Of a stretch of DNA of 64,000 nucleotides, positions 33,172-45,170 are shown in pieces (position 1 is the stretch's first letter; every line of letters starts with the position of its first letter). The DNA comes from Bacillus proteolyticus. GTDB taxonomy: Bacteria > Bacillota > Bacilli > Bacillales > Bacillaceae_G. The notes beneath the pieces are model-generated. The model made no database searches. It saw only the letters and a program-made list of their open reading frames with translations, and was not told the DNA's origin. The DNA lies in assembly GCF_001884065.1 (NCBI RefSeq), contig NZ_MACH01000116.1, positions 186,001-250,000 of the forward strand. Direction: 5' to 3'. The translations under genes and the position numbers were made by a program.

Positions 33172-34104
33172 TTATCGTTTTTCAGCGATTCTCAACTTCG
33201 CAGAACGCGCTCGATTATTTTCTTCTAATTCAATGTCAGAAGGTAAAATCGGTTTTCTTGTAATAAGCTTTAATTTCGGTTTAAATTCATCCGGAATAAT
33301 CGGTAGTCCCGGTGGTAATTGTGGCGTTGTGCTATTTCGCTTAAACGTCGTTTTACAAATACGATCTTCTAAAGAATGGAACGTTATAACACTAACTCTT
33401 CCACCAGGCTTGACCATATCAATTGCAGACTCCAACGCCTCTTCAAATACTTTTAATTCATCATTTACAGCAATACGAATCGCCTGGAATACTCGCTTCG
33501 CAGGATGTCCACCTGTTCTACGTGCCGGAGCTGGAATACCTTCTTTAATTAATTCTACTAATTCTCCCGTCGTTTCAATAGCCTTATTCTCGCGATACGC
33601 TTCAATTTTCCTTACTATTTGCTTTGAAAATTTTTCTTCGCCGTATTGGAAGAAAATTCTTACGAGTTGTTCATATGACCAGCTGTTTACAACATCATAT
33701 GCTGTTAATGGGGCATCTTGATCCATCCGCATATCTAACGGTGCATCATGATGATAACTAAAGCCACGCTCTGGTGTATCTAATTGTGGGGATGAAACAC
33801 CTAAATCGAATAAAATCCCGTCTACTTCTGTGATACCTAATTCATGTAGTTTTTCAGATAAATAACGGAAGTTGCTCTTCACTGTTACAAATTGTTCACC
33901 ATAAGAAGAAAATTTTTCCTTTGCATTTTGAATCGCTATTTCATCTTGATCAAATGCTATTAATTTTCCACCATCTGTTAGCTGAGATAATAAATAAGAA
34001 CTATGTCCTCCTCCACCCAGTGTACAATCTACATATGTACCACTCGGCTTTATATCTAAGCCATCTACTGTTTCTTTCAAAAGTACTGTTACGTGTTTGA
34101 ACAT
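33172..34104 (-). CDS. rsmH: 16S rRNA m4C1402 N4-methyltransferase RsmH
   Basis: SAM-dependent methyltransferase acting on C1402 of 16S rRNA, 310 residues. SAM motif [14 protein letters not shown] at residue 26, then [19 protein letters not shown] near 102. Usual first or second gene of the dcw cluster. The ribosome site is modest (AGGTG). The mraZ gene expected just upstream is not there. Confidence 0.96.
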   Translation of the reverse strand: MFKHVTVLLKETVDGLDIKPSGTYVDCTLGGGGHSSYLLSQLTDGGKLIAFDQDEIAIQNAKEKFSSYGEQFVTVKSNFRYLSEKLHELGITEVDGILFDLGVSSPQLDTPERGFSYHHDAPLDMRMDQDAPLTAYDVVNSWSYEQLVRIFFQYGEEKFSKQIVRKIEAYRENKAIETTGELVELIKEGIPAPARRTGGHPAKRVFQAIRIAVNDELKVFEEALESAIDMVKPGGRVSVITFHSLEDRICKTTFKRNSTTPQLPPGLPIIPDEFKPKLKLITRKPILPSDIELEENNRARSAKLRIAEKR

Positions 34105-34470
34105 TGCTGCACCTACTCTTTTTCCAATTAATTATGTTAAATACATTTCTCACTCTACAAACATTATTTACTACTAGAGGATGAAATGCTACTAAAGAAC
34201 GACTCATTTAACTTCCAGCAAGGTAGCCTGCTATACAAATCGCTATTTTATTTTATTATATACTAAATTTTATCATTTTTTGCGGGAATTTAAACAAAAA
34301 CCTGTCGAAAAAGATATTAATCCGTTTACATTTTGTGCTATTTTGTCATATATATAAACCTGGTACATAGCGATTCATTACATCAATATAAGATGGATAA
34401 TTCAGAAATTTTTCACTTCACAGTTAATTCAACGAAATAAAAATAAAATCCTGCTCAAAAGAGCAAGATT
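34105..34470 (-). other. rsmH-bshC interval lacking mraZ
   Basis: 366 bases with no MraZ-coding frame on either strand; I looked for the MFMGEY start and the C-terminal acidic tail. It holds the bshC terminator (34444-34475) and a candidate rsmH promoter, TTGTTT (34297-34292), 18 bases, ATAAAA (34273-34268). Confidence 0.6.
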
Positions 34471-34475
34471 TTATA
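34444..34475 (-). terminator. Terminator after bshC
   Basis: Minus strand AAAATCTTGCTC / GAGCAGGATTTT with a TTTT loop, followed by ATTTTTATTTC. The stem has one T.G pair. Confidence 0.75.
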
Positions 34476-36087
34476 GTTTTATTACATGATGTTTTCCATC
34501 CCATGAAAATGATTGTTCCATTACCCGGTCCACAAAATCAAGACCGAAGCGATTTAAATAATAACAGACATTCCACACACGTTCTTGCGGTGCTCCTAAT
34601 GGACGAAGCGCAAATTGCACACGTCGGAATTTATTTAGTTGAACCTCATGCTTCTTCTCAACGTTTCTTTTCAACATTTTTTCTAACAGTTCAATTTGTT
34701 CATTAATTTTCAGTTCATTTTTCCCTGCAAACTCATTTAATCCTGGATCTATTTTTTTCACGAATAGTTGTAATGATGTATGAATATCCATTATTTCTTT
34801 TTTCGCTTCTAGAAATCGTTCGTCTATCGGTTCCTCTATTTGATTAGAAAGCCAATTGTCACGCAAATTATCTACTTTTTTTAGAAATGGATCAATTTCT
34901 TGCAAATCTAAATCGTGTAAATCTGTCGCTATATCTCGCTCCATATAAGTAATCGTAAGCCGTGGAACGACAGGTGGCATTTGGAAACCGACAGTATGAA
35001 ACACTTGTTGCAATTCACTCCAATAAGCTAACTCTCCCGGACCACCAATAAACGCTAACGTAGGAAACACATACTCTTGCATAAGAGGACGCGTTACAAC
35101 ATTATTACTAAAACGTTCTGGACTTCTTTCCATCTCTTCCATCAATTCTTCATACGAAAATGAATGCACTCCATCTTTTCCAATAAATTTGCCTTGATTC
35201 TCTTCAAGCAATACTCGCTCATTATCAATTTCCATAAATATATGCACTGCATTTGCCTTCGTTTCAATAATCGGTTTAAATCCTAATTCCTTAATTACTT
35301 CCTGTTGATTATGAAGGCCTACTTGAATTTCTTTATATTTACTTATTATTTGTTGTAAAAACGGTACTTCTAATTTTCTTAAGGCAGGATGATGAGAATC
35401 TACAAGAATTAAACCAGAATTCACGAACATTTTTGTAATAAGGTGCGCAAAGAAATCTACATATGTATGCGATTTATCTAAAGCATCCTCAACAAATTGT
35501 AATACATCCTTTGTAAAATTCGTTTCCGGATATGTTTTAAAAATCTCTTCGATCCATTTTCTACAGTCTTCAATAGAAAGCTCTGACTCAGAAGCACTCG
35601 CTTTTTTCGGATGACGATCATGAAAAATGGTCTTTTTTATTTTTTTATTTTTCGTTACAAATGTATGATTAATTTCATCCATATCATGATCTTCACCAGC
35701 AATCCAAAAGACCGGAACAACTCGAACCCCTAAGCTCTCTTCTTTTTCTTTTGCAAGCTGTAAAATCGAAATGATTTTATGCACCGTATAAAGTGGTCCA
35801 GTTAACAATCCAGCTTGTTGTCCAGCTATAACTACATATGTATTTTCATCTTCAAGCGCTTTTATATTTTGAATTGTAGATTCTCCCGCTTGCAATTGTG
35901 TATTATATTCTAATAAATGCGTTACTAAATCTTGACGGAAAAACTCTCTCTCACGTAAATCATGTAAACGCTGTTTAAAAGCATCTTCTGTTAACAAATA
36001 GTCAAAACATGACTCTATCTCTTTTTTACCGTTCACATAGTCCGCTACAACACCTTGTAGTGGAACAGAGATTTCTTTTATCTCCAT
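34471..36087 (-). CDS. bshC: Putative cysteine ligase BshC (bacillithiol synthesis)
   Basis: Last enzyme of bacillithiol synthesis, adding Cys to GlcN-malate. 538 residues from the ATG at 36087 (MEIKEISVPL), with AAAGGAAG 6 bases before. AGQQAGLLTGPLYTVHK near residue 90 and VFWIAGEDHDMDEI near 128 are BshC landmarks, and the C-terminal part is a coiled coil. It neighbours rsmH as yllA does in B. subtilis. Longer in-frame starts run into the preceding gap and are not needed. Confidence 0.92.
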   Translation of the reverse strand: MEIKEISVPLQGVVADYVNGKKEIESCFDYLLTEDAFKQRLHDLREREFFRQDLVTHLLEYNTQLQAGESTIQNIKALEDENTYVVIAGQQAGLLTGPLYTVHKIISILQLAKEKEESLGVRVVPVFWIAGEDHDMDEINHTFVTKNKKIKKTIFHDRHPKKASASESELSIEDCRKWIEEIFKTYPETNFTKDVLQFVEDALDKSHTYVDFFAHLITKMFVNSGLILVDSHHPALRKLEVPFLQQIISKYKEIQVGLHNQQEVIKELGFKPIIETKANAVHIFMEIDNERVLLEENQGKFIGKDGVHSFSYEELMEEMERSPERFSNNVVTRPLMQEYVFPTLAFIGGPGELAYWSELQQVFHTVGFQMPPVVPRLTITYMERDIATDLHDLDLQEIDPFLKKVDNLRDNWLSNQIEEPIDERFLEAKKEIMDIHTSLQLFVKKIDPGLNEFAGKNELKINEQIELLEKMLKRNVEKKHEVQLNKFRRVQFALRPLGAPQERVWNVCYYLNRFGLDFVDRVMEQSFSWDGKHHVIKL

Positions 36088-36166
36088 ATAATTCTTCCTT
36101 TCGTATCCTGTTCTCTCACCAACCCACATTGTAGTCAATGTTTCACGTAAAAGCAAAGAAAAACAC

Positions 36167-37048
36167 TTATAATTCCATCCCTTTTATTGCATTATACAAA
36201 AATTGAAGTGTCGGAACGGATTGTTGTCGTCCCTTCGCTTCTTCTAATACATATCCGACAATCGCATTAATTTCCGTTTGTCTATTCTCTCTTACATCCG
36301 CTAACATAGATGATGTATTACGAGATGTTTTTTTACATACTTGGCATACCATTTGCCATACCATTCTTTCGTCCTCTTCTTTAATAAGAAATGCAACTTC
36401 CTCAAATACTTGCTCCATCATTTGATAAAAAAACGGATTTGCAATTAACTCTCCGTTCTCAACCCGTAATAATGCGGTCAGTGGATTAATACATACATTC
36501 ACCACTAATTTATTACGCATAATCCCATTCCAATCATCTTCAATTTGAATCGGAAAATAATGTAAAGGAAAATGATTCAATACCTTTTCAAAACCATTAG
36601 ATTGACCACGCACTACACCAAACTTTGTAACACCTATTCCAGTGTGATGTACTGTATGTTTCCCTTCTTTTTTCGCACCATGCTCCACGATCCCAACTGC
36701 TATACGTTCATTCCCTAATTTTTTCATAATGTGAAGGTGAGACATTCCATTTTGCAAAAAGATTAATGACGATTCAGCCTGCACAAAAGGTAATATGTCA
36801 GTTATATGATACTGCTTTACAGCAATAAATGTATAATCCAACTCCGCATCTCGCATACTTTCTATTGGTAAAACAGTTGGGAATACCGTTTCACTTTCCC
36901 CATCTCTAATACAAGTTACACCTGTTACATTCAATTCCTCAGCCTGCTTAGCCGTCCTTGTAAACAACGTAACATCCTGATTATTTTTTTGTAAATAAAA
37001 TGTATATAGTAGACCAATAGCTCCTGGTCCAACAATTCCAATTTTCAT
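36167..37048 (-). CDS. 2-dehydropantoate 2-reductase family protein (YlbQ-like)
   Basis: NADPH-dependent ketopantoate-reductase fold, 293 residues. GIVGPGAIGLLYTFYL at residues 3-18 is the nucleotide-binding loop; FLQNGMSH and NKLVVNVCINPLTALL match the family catalytic region. The role may be pantothenate synthesis (B. subtilis YlbQ/PanE). The ATG at 37048 was taken for family fit; its ribosome site is poor, and an upstream ATG at 37075 exists. Confidence 0.82.
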   Translation of the reverse strand: MKIGIVGPGAIGLLYTFYLQKNNQDVTLFTRTAKQAEELNVTGVTCIRDGESETVFPTVLPIESMRDAELDYTFIAVKQYHITDILPFVQAESSLIFLQNGMSHLHIMKKLGNERIAVGIVEHGAKKEGKHTVHHTGIGVTKFGVVRGQSNGFEKVLNHFPLHYFPIQIEDDWNGIMRNKLVVNVCINPLTALLRVENGELIANPFFYQMMEQVFEEVAFLIKEEDERMVWQMVCQVCKKTSRNTSSMLADVRENRQTEINAIVGYVLEEAKGRQQSVPTLQFLYNAIKGMEL

Positions 37049-37282
37049 CTTCACACAAGGAACGTGTATTAACAAGTGATATACGCTCCCTTGCCCTTCC
37101 CCCTTTACAGCTTATTAAATTATAATTGCATAGTTAAGGATTCAATTATCTTTTCACAAATGCAACCTCTTCTTTCACTATGTATATACTACTTATATAC
37201 ATAGTTCTACTCTTAGTTTAGCAAATCCTCAAAAAAATAATGAAAGAAATATTCTATCTTCTTCATAAAAACTAAAAAATGA

Positions 37283-37310
37283 GTTATAATATTATTATAA
37301 ATATTATAAC
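37283..37310 (+). repeat. AT-rich inverted repeat before ylbP
   Basis: Arms GTTATAATATT and AATATTATAAC (11 bp, perfect) around ATTATA. The left arm contains TATAAT, a fit -10 for ylbP (TTCATA 17 bases upstream), so it may be operator-like. It lies in the 301-base gap between the divergent YlbQ-like gene and ylbP. Confidence 0.5.
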
Positions 37311-37349
37311 TTTTCTGCATTCAACAAGATATGAAAAGGATGTGATGTA

Positions 37350-37823
37350 ATGGGATTCCCAAAAGTTGAGCGCTTGCTCATCAATTATAAAACATTAGAT
37401 GAATTTAAAAAGTTTAAAGGTTGCGGAGCTCAAGAACTATCCATGTTGGAAGAATTAGAAGCAAACATTATTGAAAATGATAGCGAATCTCCGTTTTACG
37501 GTATTTATTACGGAGGATCGCTAATCGCACGTATGAGTCTATACATGAAAAGAAACGGCGGGGAACCATTTGAAATTACAGGACCTTACCTAGAACTTTA
37601 TAAACTTGAAGTGTTACCGACTTTTCAAAAACAAGGATTCGGACAAATACTTGTTAACTATGCGAAGCAACTGAAATTCCCAATTAAAACGATAGCACGT
37701 ATCCATTCAGCTGGTTTTTGGGATAAATTAAGTTTCCAACCAGTATCAGTAACTGATGGTGATTTTTATATTTGGCTTCCAGAAACAAATGTGAATGCGG
37801 TTACAAATGAAGAATCTGCATAA
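37350..37823 (+). CDS. ylbP: GNAT-family N-acetyltransferase YlbP
   Basis: 157-residue GNAT-fold protein. The acetyl-CoA loop region LEVLPTFQKQGFGQILVNYA is at about residues 89-108. The order rsfA/ylbP/ylbQ-like matches ylbO-ylbP-ylbQ of B. subtilis, though here ylbP is inverted relative to its neighbours as in that region. The substrate is unknown. AAAGGATGTG precedes the ATG. Confidence 0.88.
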   Translation: MGFPKVERLLINYKTLDEFKKFKGCGAQELSMLEELEANIIENDSESPFYGIYYGGSLIARMSLYMKRNGGEPFEITGPYLELYKLEVLPTFQKQGFGQILVNYAKQLKFPIKTIARIHSAGFWDKLSFQPVSVTDGDFYIWLPETNVNAVTNEESA

Positions 37824-37828
37824 GAAAT

Positions 37829-37861
37829 AAAAAAAACAGCTGCGTAACAGCTGTTTTTTAT
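37829..37861. terminator. Bidirectional terminator ylbP/rsfA
   Basis: AAAAAACAGCTG / CAGCTGTTTTTT (37831-37842, 37848-37859) with loop CGTAA. T-runs exist on both strands, serving the two convergent genes. Confidence 0.9.
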
Positions 37862-38364
37862 TTCTTTAACTTCTCTAATTTCCCATTCGAGCGAGCACCA
37901 TTTCTTTCCGCTACCATTACACTTCTTTTTTGATCGATATAATCAAGTAATGTTCTATATTCTTCCTCATATACTGATAATCGCTCCAGAAGACGCTCTC
38001 GCTCTGTTTGTAACGATTCAATTTGTTGTTGCAACACCATTAAAGAGTTTTCATCTTTATAATTTCGTAAGAAATCAATAACATCATTCAACGTAATAGA
38101 TTTCGGCTCTAATACCTTTGTCTCTTTCACTTCATAATTTTCTACCTTACGAAGTTGCTTTGCTTCTTCAATACGTTCTTTATACTGCTTTCTAACGCAA
38201 GAATTCCACCTAAATCCACAAGCTGCAGGTGTACGAGACAAATGTCTCCCCACTTCTTTAAAAGCGGACAGTTGGGTTCCACCTTCACGAATATGCCGGA
38301 GTACTACTTCTGCCAGAAGCAAATCTTCATCATCAGTCCAAGCATCTTGTCTTGTTGTCGCCAT
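37858..38364 (-). CDS. rsfA: Prespore-specific transcriptional regulator RsfA family
   Basis: 168-residue Myb/SANT-like DNA-binding protein. The N-terminal domain ARQ-like region [22 protein letters not shown] and [15 protein letters not shown] marks the RsfA/GerR family; the C-terminal half is coiled coil ([22 protein letters not shown]). RsfA adjusts sigma-F-dependent forespore genes; GerR (YlbO), in this locus of B. subtilis, acts in the mother cell. ATG at 38364 lies 9 bases after GGAGG. Confidence 0.85.
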   Translation of the reverse strand: MATTRQDAWTDDEDLLLAEVVLRHIREGGTQLSAFKEVGRHLSRTPAACGFRWNSCVRKQYKERIEEAKQLRKVENYEVKETKVLEPKSITLNDVIDFLRNYKDENSLMVLQQQIESLQTERERLLERLSVYEEEYRTLLDYIDQKRSVMVAERNGARSNGKLEKLKK

Positions 38365-38451
38365 CTCTCTAGTCCTCCCTATGCATTTTTTATTAAGCAT
38401 ATGCAGTTACTAGAAAAGATAGAATACAACAAATAAAGAATAAGACAAAAA

Positions 38452-38487
38452 AAAATAAACGCAGAAGATATCTTCTGCGTTTATTTT
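38452..38487 (-). terminator. Terminator after rpmF
   Basis: Perfect 17-bp arms (38452-38468, 38471-38487) with only TA between, AT-rich at the ends. On the minus strand it is followed by TTTTTTTGTC. Confidence 0.85.
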
Positions 38488-38494
38488 CCCGCAA

Positions 38495-38668
38495 TTACTT
38501 GCTGATTACTTCTTTACCTTTGTAAGTACCGCATGCTTTACATACACGGTGAGCTAATTTCGCTTCACCACAGCTTGGGCACTCTACCATACCAGGTACT
38601 GATAATTTGAAATGCGTACGACGCTTTCTTTTTACTGTTTTAGAAGTTCTTCTAAAAGGTACAGCCAT
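38495..38668 (-). CDS. rpmF: 50S ribosomal protein L32
   Basis: 57-residue ribosomal protein, [20 protein letters not shown] start. The four zinc cysteines are in CPSCGEA and CKACGTY, so this is the zinc-binding (C+) form. GGAGG precedes the ATG. Co-transcribed with ylbN, as is common. Confidence 0.98.
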
Positions 38669-38729
38669 TCTTCCCACCTCCTTAAAAGAAATAGTTATTT
38701 TCATATGAAGGCCTAAACCAGTCTTCCGA

Positions 38730-39230
38730 TTATTTGTCAAAAAACTTTGCAAGTCCTGCTAATCTTGGATCAACAGTCTTTTCTTTGTTTTCCTCCGAAA
38801 TCACTTGCCAGTCTTGACCTTGCATCGGTGCTCCACCAGAAACATCATCACTGAAAATTTGCATTGGAATCTCCAAAAGTATATTTTCCTTGATTACGGG
38901 CAGTAAGTCAAGTACTTCTCCTTCTAAACAATGAATTTCAGCTTCTGTTTCAAATTCTTCTTCTGAAGTTTGGAACACCTCAGTTGTTTTAATGTCAAAT
39001 GGTAATGTCACATCTACTAAAGAGCGAGAACATGGTAAAACCATGCTTCCAGTTATATGTAGATGAAACGTAAACTTACCGGAGCCAAAATCAACTCTTC
39101 CTGTTACATGAACGGGATTAATTTCACGAATATCTTTCTCGACCTCTTTTAGCTCACTTACATCTACCATTTCATTTAATGTCAATCCTTTATTTCTCAA
39201 TTTATTCAATTGATGGATGGACCATTTCAT
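38730..39230 (-). CDS. ylbN: DUF177 / YceD-family protein YlbN
   Basis: 166-residue protein of the YceD (DUF177) family, which almost always precedes rpm[15 protein letters not shown] and the acidic [11 protein letters not shown] region fit. In plants and bacteria the family is linked to 23S rRNA accumulation. It has a consensus promoter (39259-39287). Confidence 0.9.
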
Positions 39231-39258
39231 ATCATATCACCTCAAGGCAACAAACAAA

Positions 39259-39287
39259 ATTATAGCTAGCCATTTTATATTTGTCAA
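39259..39287 (-). promoter_or_regulatory. Consensus sigma-A promoter of ylbN-rpmF
   Basis: Minus strand TTGACA (39287-39282), 17 bases, TATAAT (39264-39259): a perfect match at both hexamers and spacing, apt for a ribosomal protein gene. Its -35 overlaps that of the divergent tmcAL promoter. Confidence 0.85.
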
Positions 39288-39309
39288 TGTTTTTTCTTTA
39301 CACTATAAT
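39281..39309 (+). promoter_or_regulatory. Sigma-A promoter of tmcAL
   Basis: TTGTCA (39281-39286), 17 bases, TATAAT (39304-39309). Start expected near 39316. Shares five bases of its -35 with the opposite ylbN promoter. Confidence 0.8.
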
Positions 39310-39383
39310 GAAGTCATCATAGGAAATAATATATAGATTATCACGTTTTCCAAAAAGATGCTACATCGAAAGGAGAGATTACC

Positions 39384-40625
39384 ATAAAAGCCAGTGGTAT
39401 TGTTGTTGAATATAACCCTTTTCATAACGGTCATGCTTATCATGTGCAACAAACAAAAAAGTTAACACAGTCTGATATTATTATCGCCGTTATGAGTGGT
39501 CCTTTTTTGCAGCGTGGTGAGCCAGCACTCATCTCCAAATGGTATCGTACTAAAATGGCCTTAACAAACGGCGTAGACCTCGTTGTAGAGCTTCCTTATG
39601 CATTTGCAACACAAAAGGCCGAAACTTTTGCAAATGGTGCAATTTCGATTTTAAACGCCCTTCATGTTTCTGAGATTTGTTTCGGTAGTGAAGATGGAAA
39701 AACTGAAAATTTCTACAATACCATCTCTGTACAAAAAAATGAAGAAGAGACTTTCAATCGTCTTGTGAAGCAATTTATGAATGCGGGTAATAGTTATGCA
39801 AAAGCTACATCTGAAGCCTTTCAACACATCTTACCACCTGAAAAAACTGTAGATATGTCACAACCAAATAACATTTTAGGTTTACAGTACATTAAAGCTA
39901 TCCTTTTACAAAATAGCTCCATGCAAGCACAAACTATAAAAAGATTCGCCTCTCATTATCATGATGAAACATTTCACGATCAACATATTGCAAGTGCAAC
40001 AAGTATCCGCAAACAGCTATTTAATGAACACGGTTCATCTATAACTATTGAGCCTTTTATTCCGAAAACAACTGCTTCTCTTTTAGAAAACTACAAGCAA
40101 AACTATGGGACGTTACATAACTGGGAAAAATACTTTTCATTTTTCAAATACAAACTTATGACGATGTCTCCGGGGGACTTACAACATATATATGAAATTG
40201 AAGAGGGTTTAGAGCATCGTATTTTATCAAAAATACAAGACAGTTCATCTTTCTATTCATTCATGGAAGCATTAAAAACAAAACGTTATACATGGACTAG
40301 ATTACAAAGAGCTTGTACACACATTTTAACAAATACAACGAAGGAAGAAATGTATAAAGCTAATATAGAACAGCACGCGCCGTATATTCGTCTACTCGGA
40401 ATGTCACAAAAAGGACAAACTTATCTTTCTAAAAATAAGAAAAGAATAGAACTGCCAATCCTTACTCATACAAAATCATTCGAACACCCTACTTTAGACA
40501 TAGAGCGAAAATCAAATGCTGTATATTTCTCCATAACGCAAGAACCTTTGCGGACACAAATGCTAAAACAAGAAGCAACACATCATCCAATTCGTTATGA
40601 TGAAACAACGAAAAAATTCCTATAA
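39384..40625 (+). CDS. tmcAL: tRNA(Met) cytidine acetate ligase TmcAL, apparent ATA start
   Basis: Uses acetate and ATP to make N4-acetylcytidine at the elongator tRNA-Met anticodon (YlbM in B. subtilis). The nucleotidyltransferase motif [13 protein letters not shown] is encoded at 39408-39446 and is needed for ATP binding. No ATG, GTG or TTG lies in frame between the stop at 39327 and this motif. AAAGGAG stands 8 bases before ATA (39384), which gives [17 protein letters not shown] where family members have MKASGIV-type starts. I therefore annotate ATA as the start (413 residues). The first conventional codon, GTG at 39444, gives 393 residues and loses HNGH. Confidence 0.8.
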   Translation: MKASGIVVEYNPFHNGHAYHVQQTKKLTQSDIIIAVMSGPFLQRGEPALISKWYRTKMALTNGVDLVVELPYAFATQKAETFANGAISILNALHVSEICFGSEDGKTENFYNTISVQKNEEETFNRLVKQFMNAGNSYAKATSEAFQHILPPEKTVDMSQPNNILGLQYIKAILLQNSSMQAQTIKRFASHYHDETFHDQHIASATSIRKQLFNEHGSSITIEPFIPKTTASLLENYKQNYGTLHNWEKYFSFFKYKLMTMSPGDLQHIYEIEEGLEHRILSKIQDSSSFYSFMEALKTKRYTWTRLQRACTHILTNTTKEEMYKANIEQHAPYIRLLGMSQKGQTYLSKNKKRIELPILTHTKSFEHPTLDIERKSNAVYFSITQEPLRTQMLKQEATHHPIRYDETTKKFL

Positions 40626-40626
40626 G

Positions 40627-40655
40627 AAAAACCTCTCTTCTTCAGAGAGGTTTAC
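40627..40655. terminator. Bidirectional terminator tmcAL/ylbL
   Basis: AAACCTCTC / GAGAGGTTT (40629-40637, 40645-40653), loop TTCTTCA, with flanking A and T tracts; shared by convergent genes and overlapping the ylbL stop. Confidence 0.75.
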
Positions 40656-41677
40656 TTTGTTTTACCCATTTTTTCCAAATATGTTAATGCATCATCCAGT
40701 GTGTCCACCGGTACAATTTTCATCTTTGTTTTAATATCTTTCGCAGCTTCAAGAGCATCTTTATAATTCGATTTCTCTACACCCTTTTCATTTGGCGCAA
40801 AGAACACTTCAGCTCCCGCATCACTAGCAGCTACTACTTTTTGCTGAATACCACCAATGGGACCAATTTCTCCTTTATCATTGATTGTACCTGTTCCAGC
40901 TATTTCATGTCCGTTTGTTAAATCTTCTTCAACGAGTTGATTATAAATTTCTAAGGTAAACATTAAACCCGCTGATGGCCCCCCTATTTCATGGGAATCA
41001 ATTTTCACTTTCGGATCTACCACTAACTCTCTTTCTGTAACGATAGATACACCTATTCCAACGCGGCCATTTCCATTAGGAATTGTCTTTACATTTAAAT
41101 TTTCTTTAAACTGTTTTCCACCTCGCTTGTATTCAATATTTACTGTATCTCCCTCTTTTTTCCCTGTCATATACTCAATAAATTGTTCCGTCTTTTCGAA
41201 TGTTTTTCCGTCGACAGCTATGATGACATCTCCAAGCTTAAGCTTCCCTTCTGACGGCATACCCTTTGTCACACCAGCAACTAGTACCCCTTTATTTTCA
41301 AAAGATACGGAACGATTTGCACGTTTATATGCATTATAAATTGCGGCGTTTTGTGAATCTTTCATTGCATAATTTTGGCGAAATTGATATTCTTCATCAC
41401 TCTCACCTTTTTGCAATATTTCTTCCGCCTTCGAAACGTGTGTATATTTATTAAATTGCGCGGCTATTAAGTTCACAACATTTGCAGGTCCCATTGAGAC
41501 TGTGACAAGCATAAAATCACCAGACTCTTTAGTTCCACCGTCAACTTGCACGTACGGCGCTAATTTCGCGGCCATACCCGGTTTTGTCACATAGTATGGC
41601 AAACGCACATAAACAAGTAGCATCGCCAATATAACCCCTATTAAAATTGCATATATAAACCGAAAACGCTTAAACAT
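40652..41677 (-). CDS. ylbL: PDZ-domain S16 (Lon-type) membrane protease YlbL
   Basis: 341 residues: one N-terminal membrane anchor (IYAILIGVILAMLLVYV), a PDZ domain (residues 115-200, GVLVAGVTKGMPSEGKLKLGDVI) and a Lon-type S16 protease domain. Catalytic Ser is in IGGPSAGLMF and Lys in GGIQQKVVAA. Related to SepM. In B. subtilis YlbL is linked to clearing the SOS division inhibitor YneA. ATG at 41677 after GGAAGGAG. Confidence 0.9.
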   Translation of the reverse strand: MFKRFRFIYAILIGVILAMLLVYVRLPYYVTKPGMAAKLAPYVQVDGGTKESGDFMLVTVSMGPANVVNLIAAQFNKYTHVSKAEEILQKGESDEEYQFRQNYAMKDSQNAAIYNAYKRANRSVSFENKGVLVAGVTKGMPSEGKLKLGDVIIAVDGKTFEKTEQFIEYMTGKKEGDTVNIEYKRGGKQFKENLNVKTIPNGNGRVGIGVSIVTERELVVDPKVKIDSHEIGGPSAGLMFTLEIYNQLVEEDLTNGHEIAGTGTINDKGEIGPIGGIQQKVVAASDAGAEVFFAPNEKGVEKSNYKDALEAAKDIKTKMKIVPVDTLDDALTYLEKMGKTK

Positions 41678-42461
41678 TATGTTGCTCCTTCCACTGCTCA
41701 ATTAGTAAATAAATGTTTGAAATGTGTTTTTCTGCTTCCACTTCTCCGACCCGAATAATGTCTTCAATATGTGTAAAAGCACGCGAACTAAATTGTTCTA
41801 CTGCTGGCCGCATCATTAAATCTGATGCTATTTGCCGATTCATCACAAGTTCATGCTGCATGATTTCAATACTCTGCATAATCACATCATAAATCGATGT
41901 AACCTCTCCATTCACCTTAATTGGAGATACATCAACAGCAATAACAATATCAGCCCCTAAATCTTTTACAACCGATACGGGAATACGGTCAATTACCCCT
42001 CCATCCACTAATAAGCGGCCATCTATTTTCTCTGGAACAAACACCCCCGGCACAGATATACTAGCTCGAACCGCCTCCGCAATCGGACCGCTTGTAAAAA
42101 CAACTTTTTCCCCCTTCAAAATGTCAGTAGCCACAACAGCCGTCGGGATATCTAACTGCTCTAAATTTTTATTATATGTAAACATTTTAATCATATCTTT
42201 AATACGTTTTCCAGCAATAAATCCCATTTTAGGAACTGTAAAATCCAAATAATATTTCCTTTTAAAAACAGCGGCCAATCTATACAGTCTTTCAACGTCA
42301 CAACTCGCTGCATAAAATGTACCAATTAATGCTCCTATACTACTACCTGCTACCATATGAATAGGGATGCCAGCTTCCCTTAACACTTTTATTACCCCTA
42401 TATGAGCAAAACCTTTTGCACCTCCGGATCCAAGTGCTAAACCGATTTTTGGTTCCTTCAT
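41670..42461 (-). CDS. ylbK: Patatin-like phospholipase family protein YlbK
   Basis: 263-residue RssA/NTE-type patatin serine hydrolase. Oxyanion loop ALGSGGAKGFAHIG at residue 9, nucleophile in AGSSIGALIG near residue 41, and the Asp partner in VDGGVIDR near 160. Substrate unknown. It overlaps the ylbL start by 8 bases, implying coupling. ATG at 42461 is preferred over an in-frame GTG that overlaps the SD. Confidence 0.88.
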   Translation of the reverse strand: MKEPKIGLALGSGGAKGFAHIGVIKVLREAGIPIHMVAGSSIGALIGTFYAASCDVERLYRLAAVFKRKYYLDFTVPKMGFIAGKRIKDMIKMFTYNKNLEQLDIPTAVVATDILKGEKVVFTSGPIAEAVRASISVPGVFVPEKIDGRLLVDGGVIDRIPVSVVKDLGADIVIAVDVSPIKVNGEVTSIYDVIMQSIEIMQHELVMNRQIASDLMMRPAVEQFSSRAFTHIEDIIRVGEVEAEKHISNIYLLIEQWKEQHNV

Positions 42462-42573
42462 TTTTCTCACCCTTTAATTTTTTTCATTCCTTTTTCATAC
42501 TTATGGTCTAAATTCACCACATATCCACGTATACTGAAATGAACGTTTTTGGGACAAAGGGGGATTTTCTTAC

Positions 42574-44849
<2,276 letters not shown>

Positions 44850-45170
44850 CTGTTGTCACTACCTTTATTTCAATCTATAGAGCGATTACAGCAAATTCAT
44901 TCCAATTAGGTAACCGCCACCAATTCATACTATTTCATACATTTTTTCATTAATCTATTATTTAACTAATTGAAAACCTCAGTTAAAATAACCGCTCGCT
45001 ATTTCTTTCATATCCATTTCACTATTTGCAAGCAACAACCCTCTATGTACATCAGTTCCACTTTACCTTTTTTATCCTATCATAAAATAAAAAAAAGAAA
45101 AATAAAAAGCCTAACATAAATTTTAATTTCATTATGTATATCTTCATTTAGATTGGACATAAATAAATAT

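Noticed and set aside
33233-33721. 162-residue plus-strand ORF inside rsmH
   Set aside because: Shadow on the opposite strand of rsmH; no ribosome site.
34001-34207. Possible remnant of mraZ before rsmH
   Set aside because: The only ORF there overlaps the rsmH start in another frame and shows none of the MraZ motifs.
39444-40625. tmcAL starting at GTG (393 residues)
   Set aside because: Leaves out the HNGH nucleotide-binding motif encoded in the same frame just upstream, and has no SD at a proper distance; the SD is before ATA.
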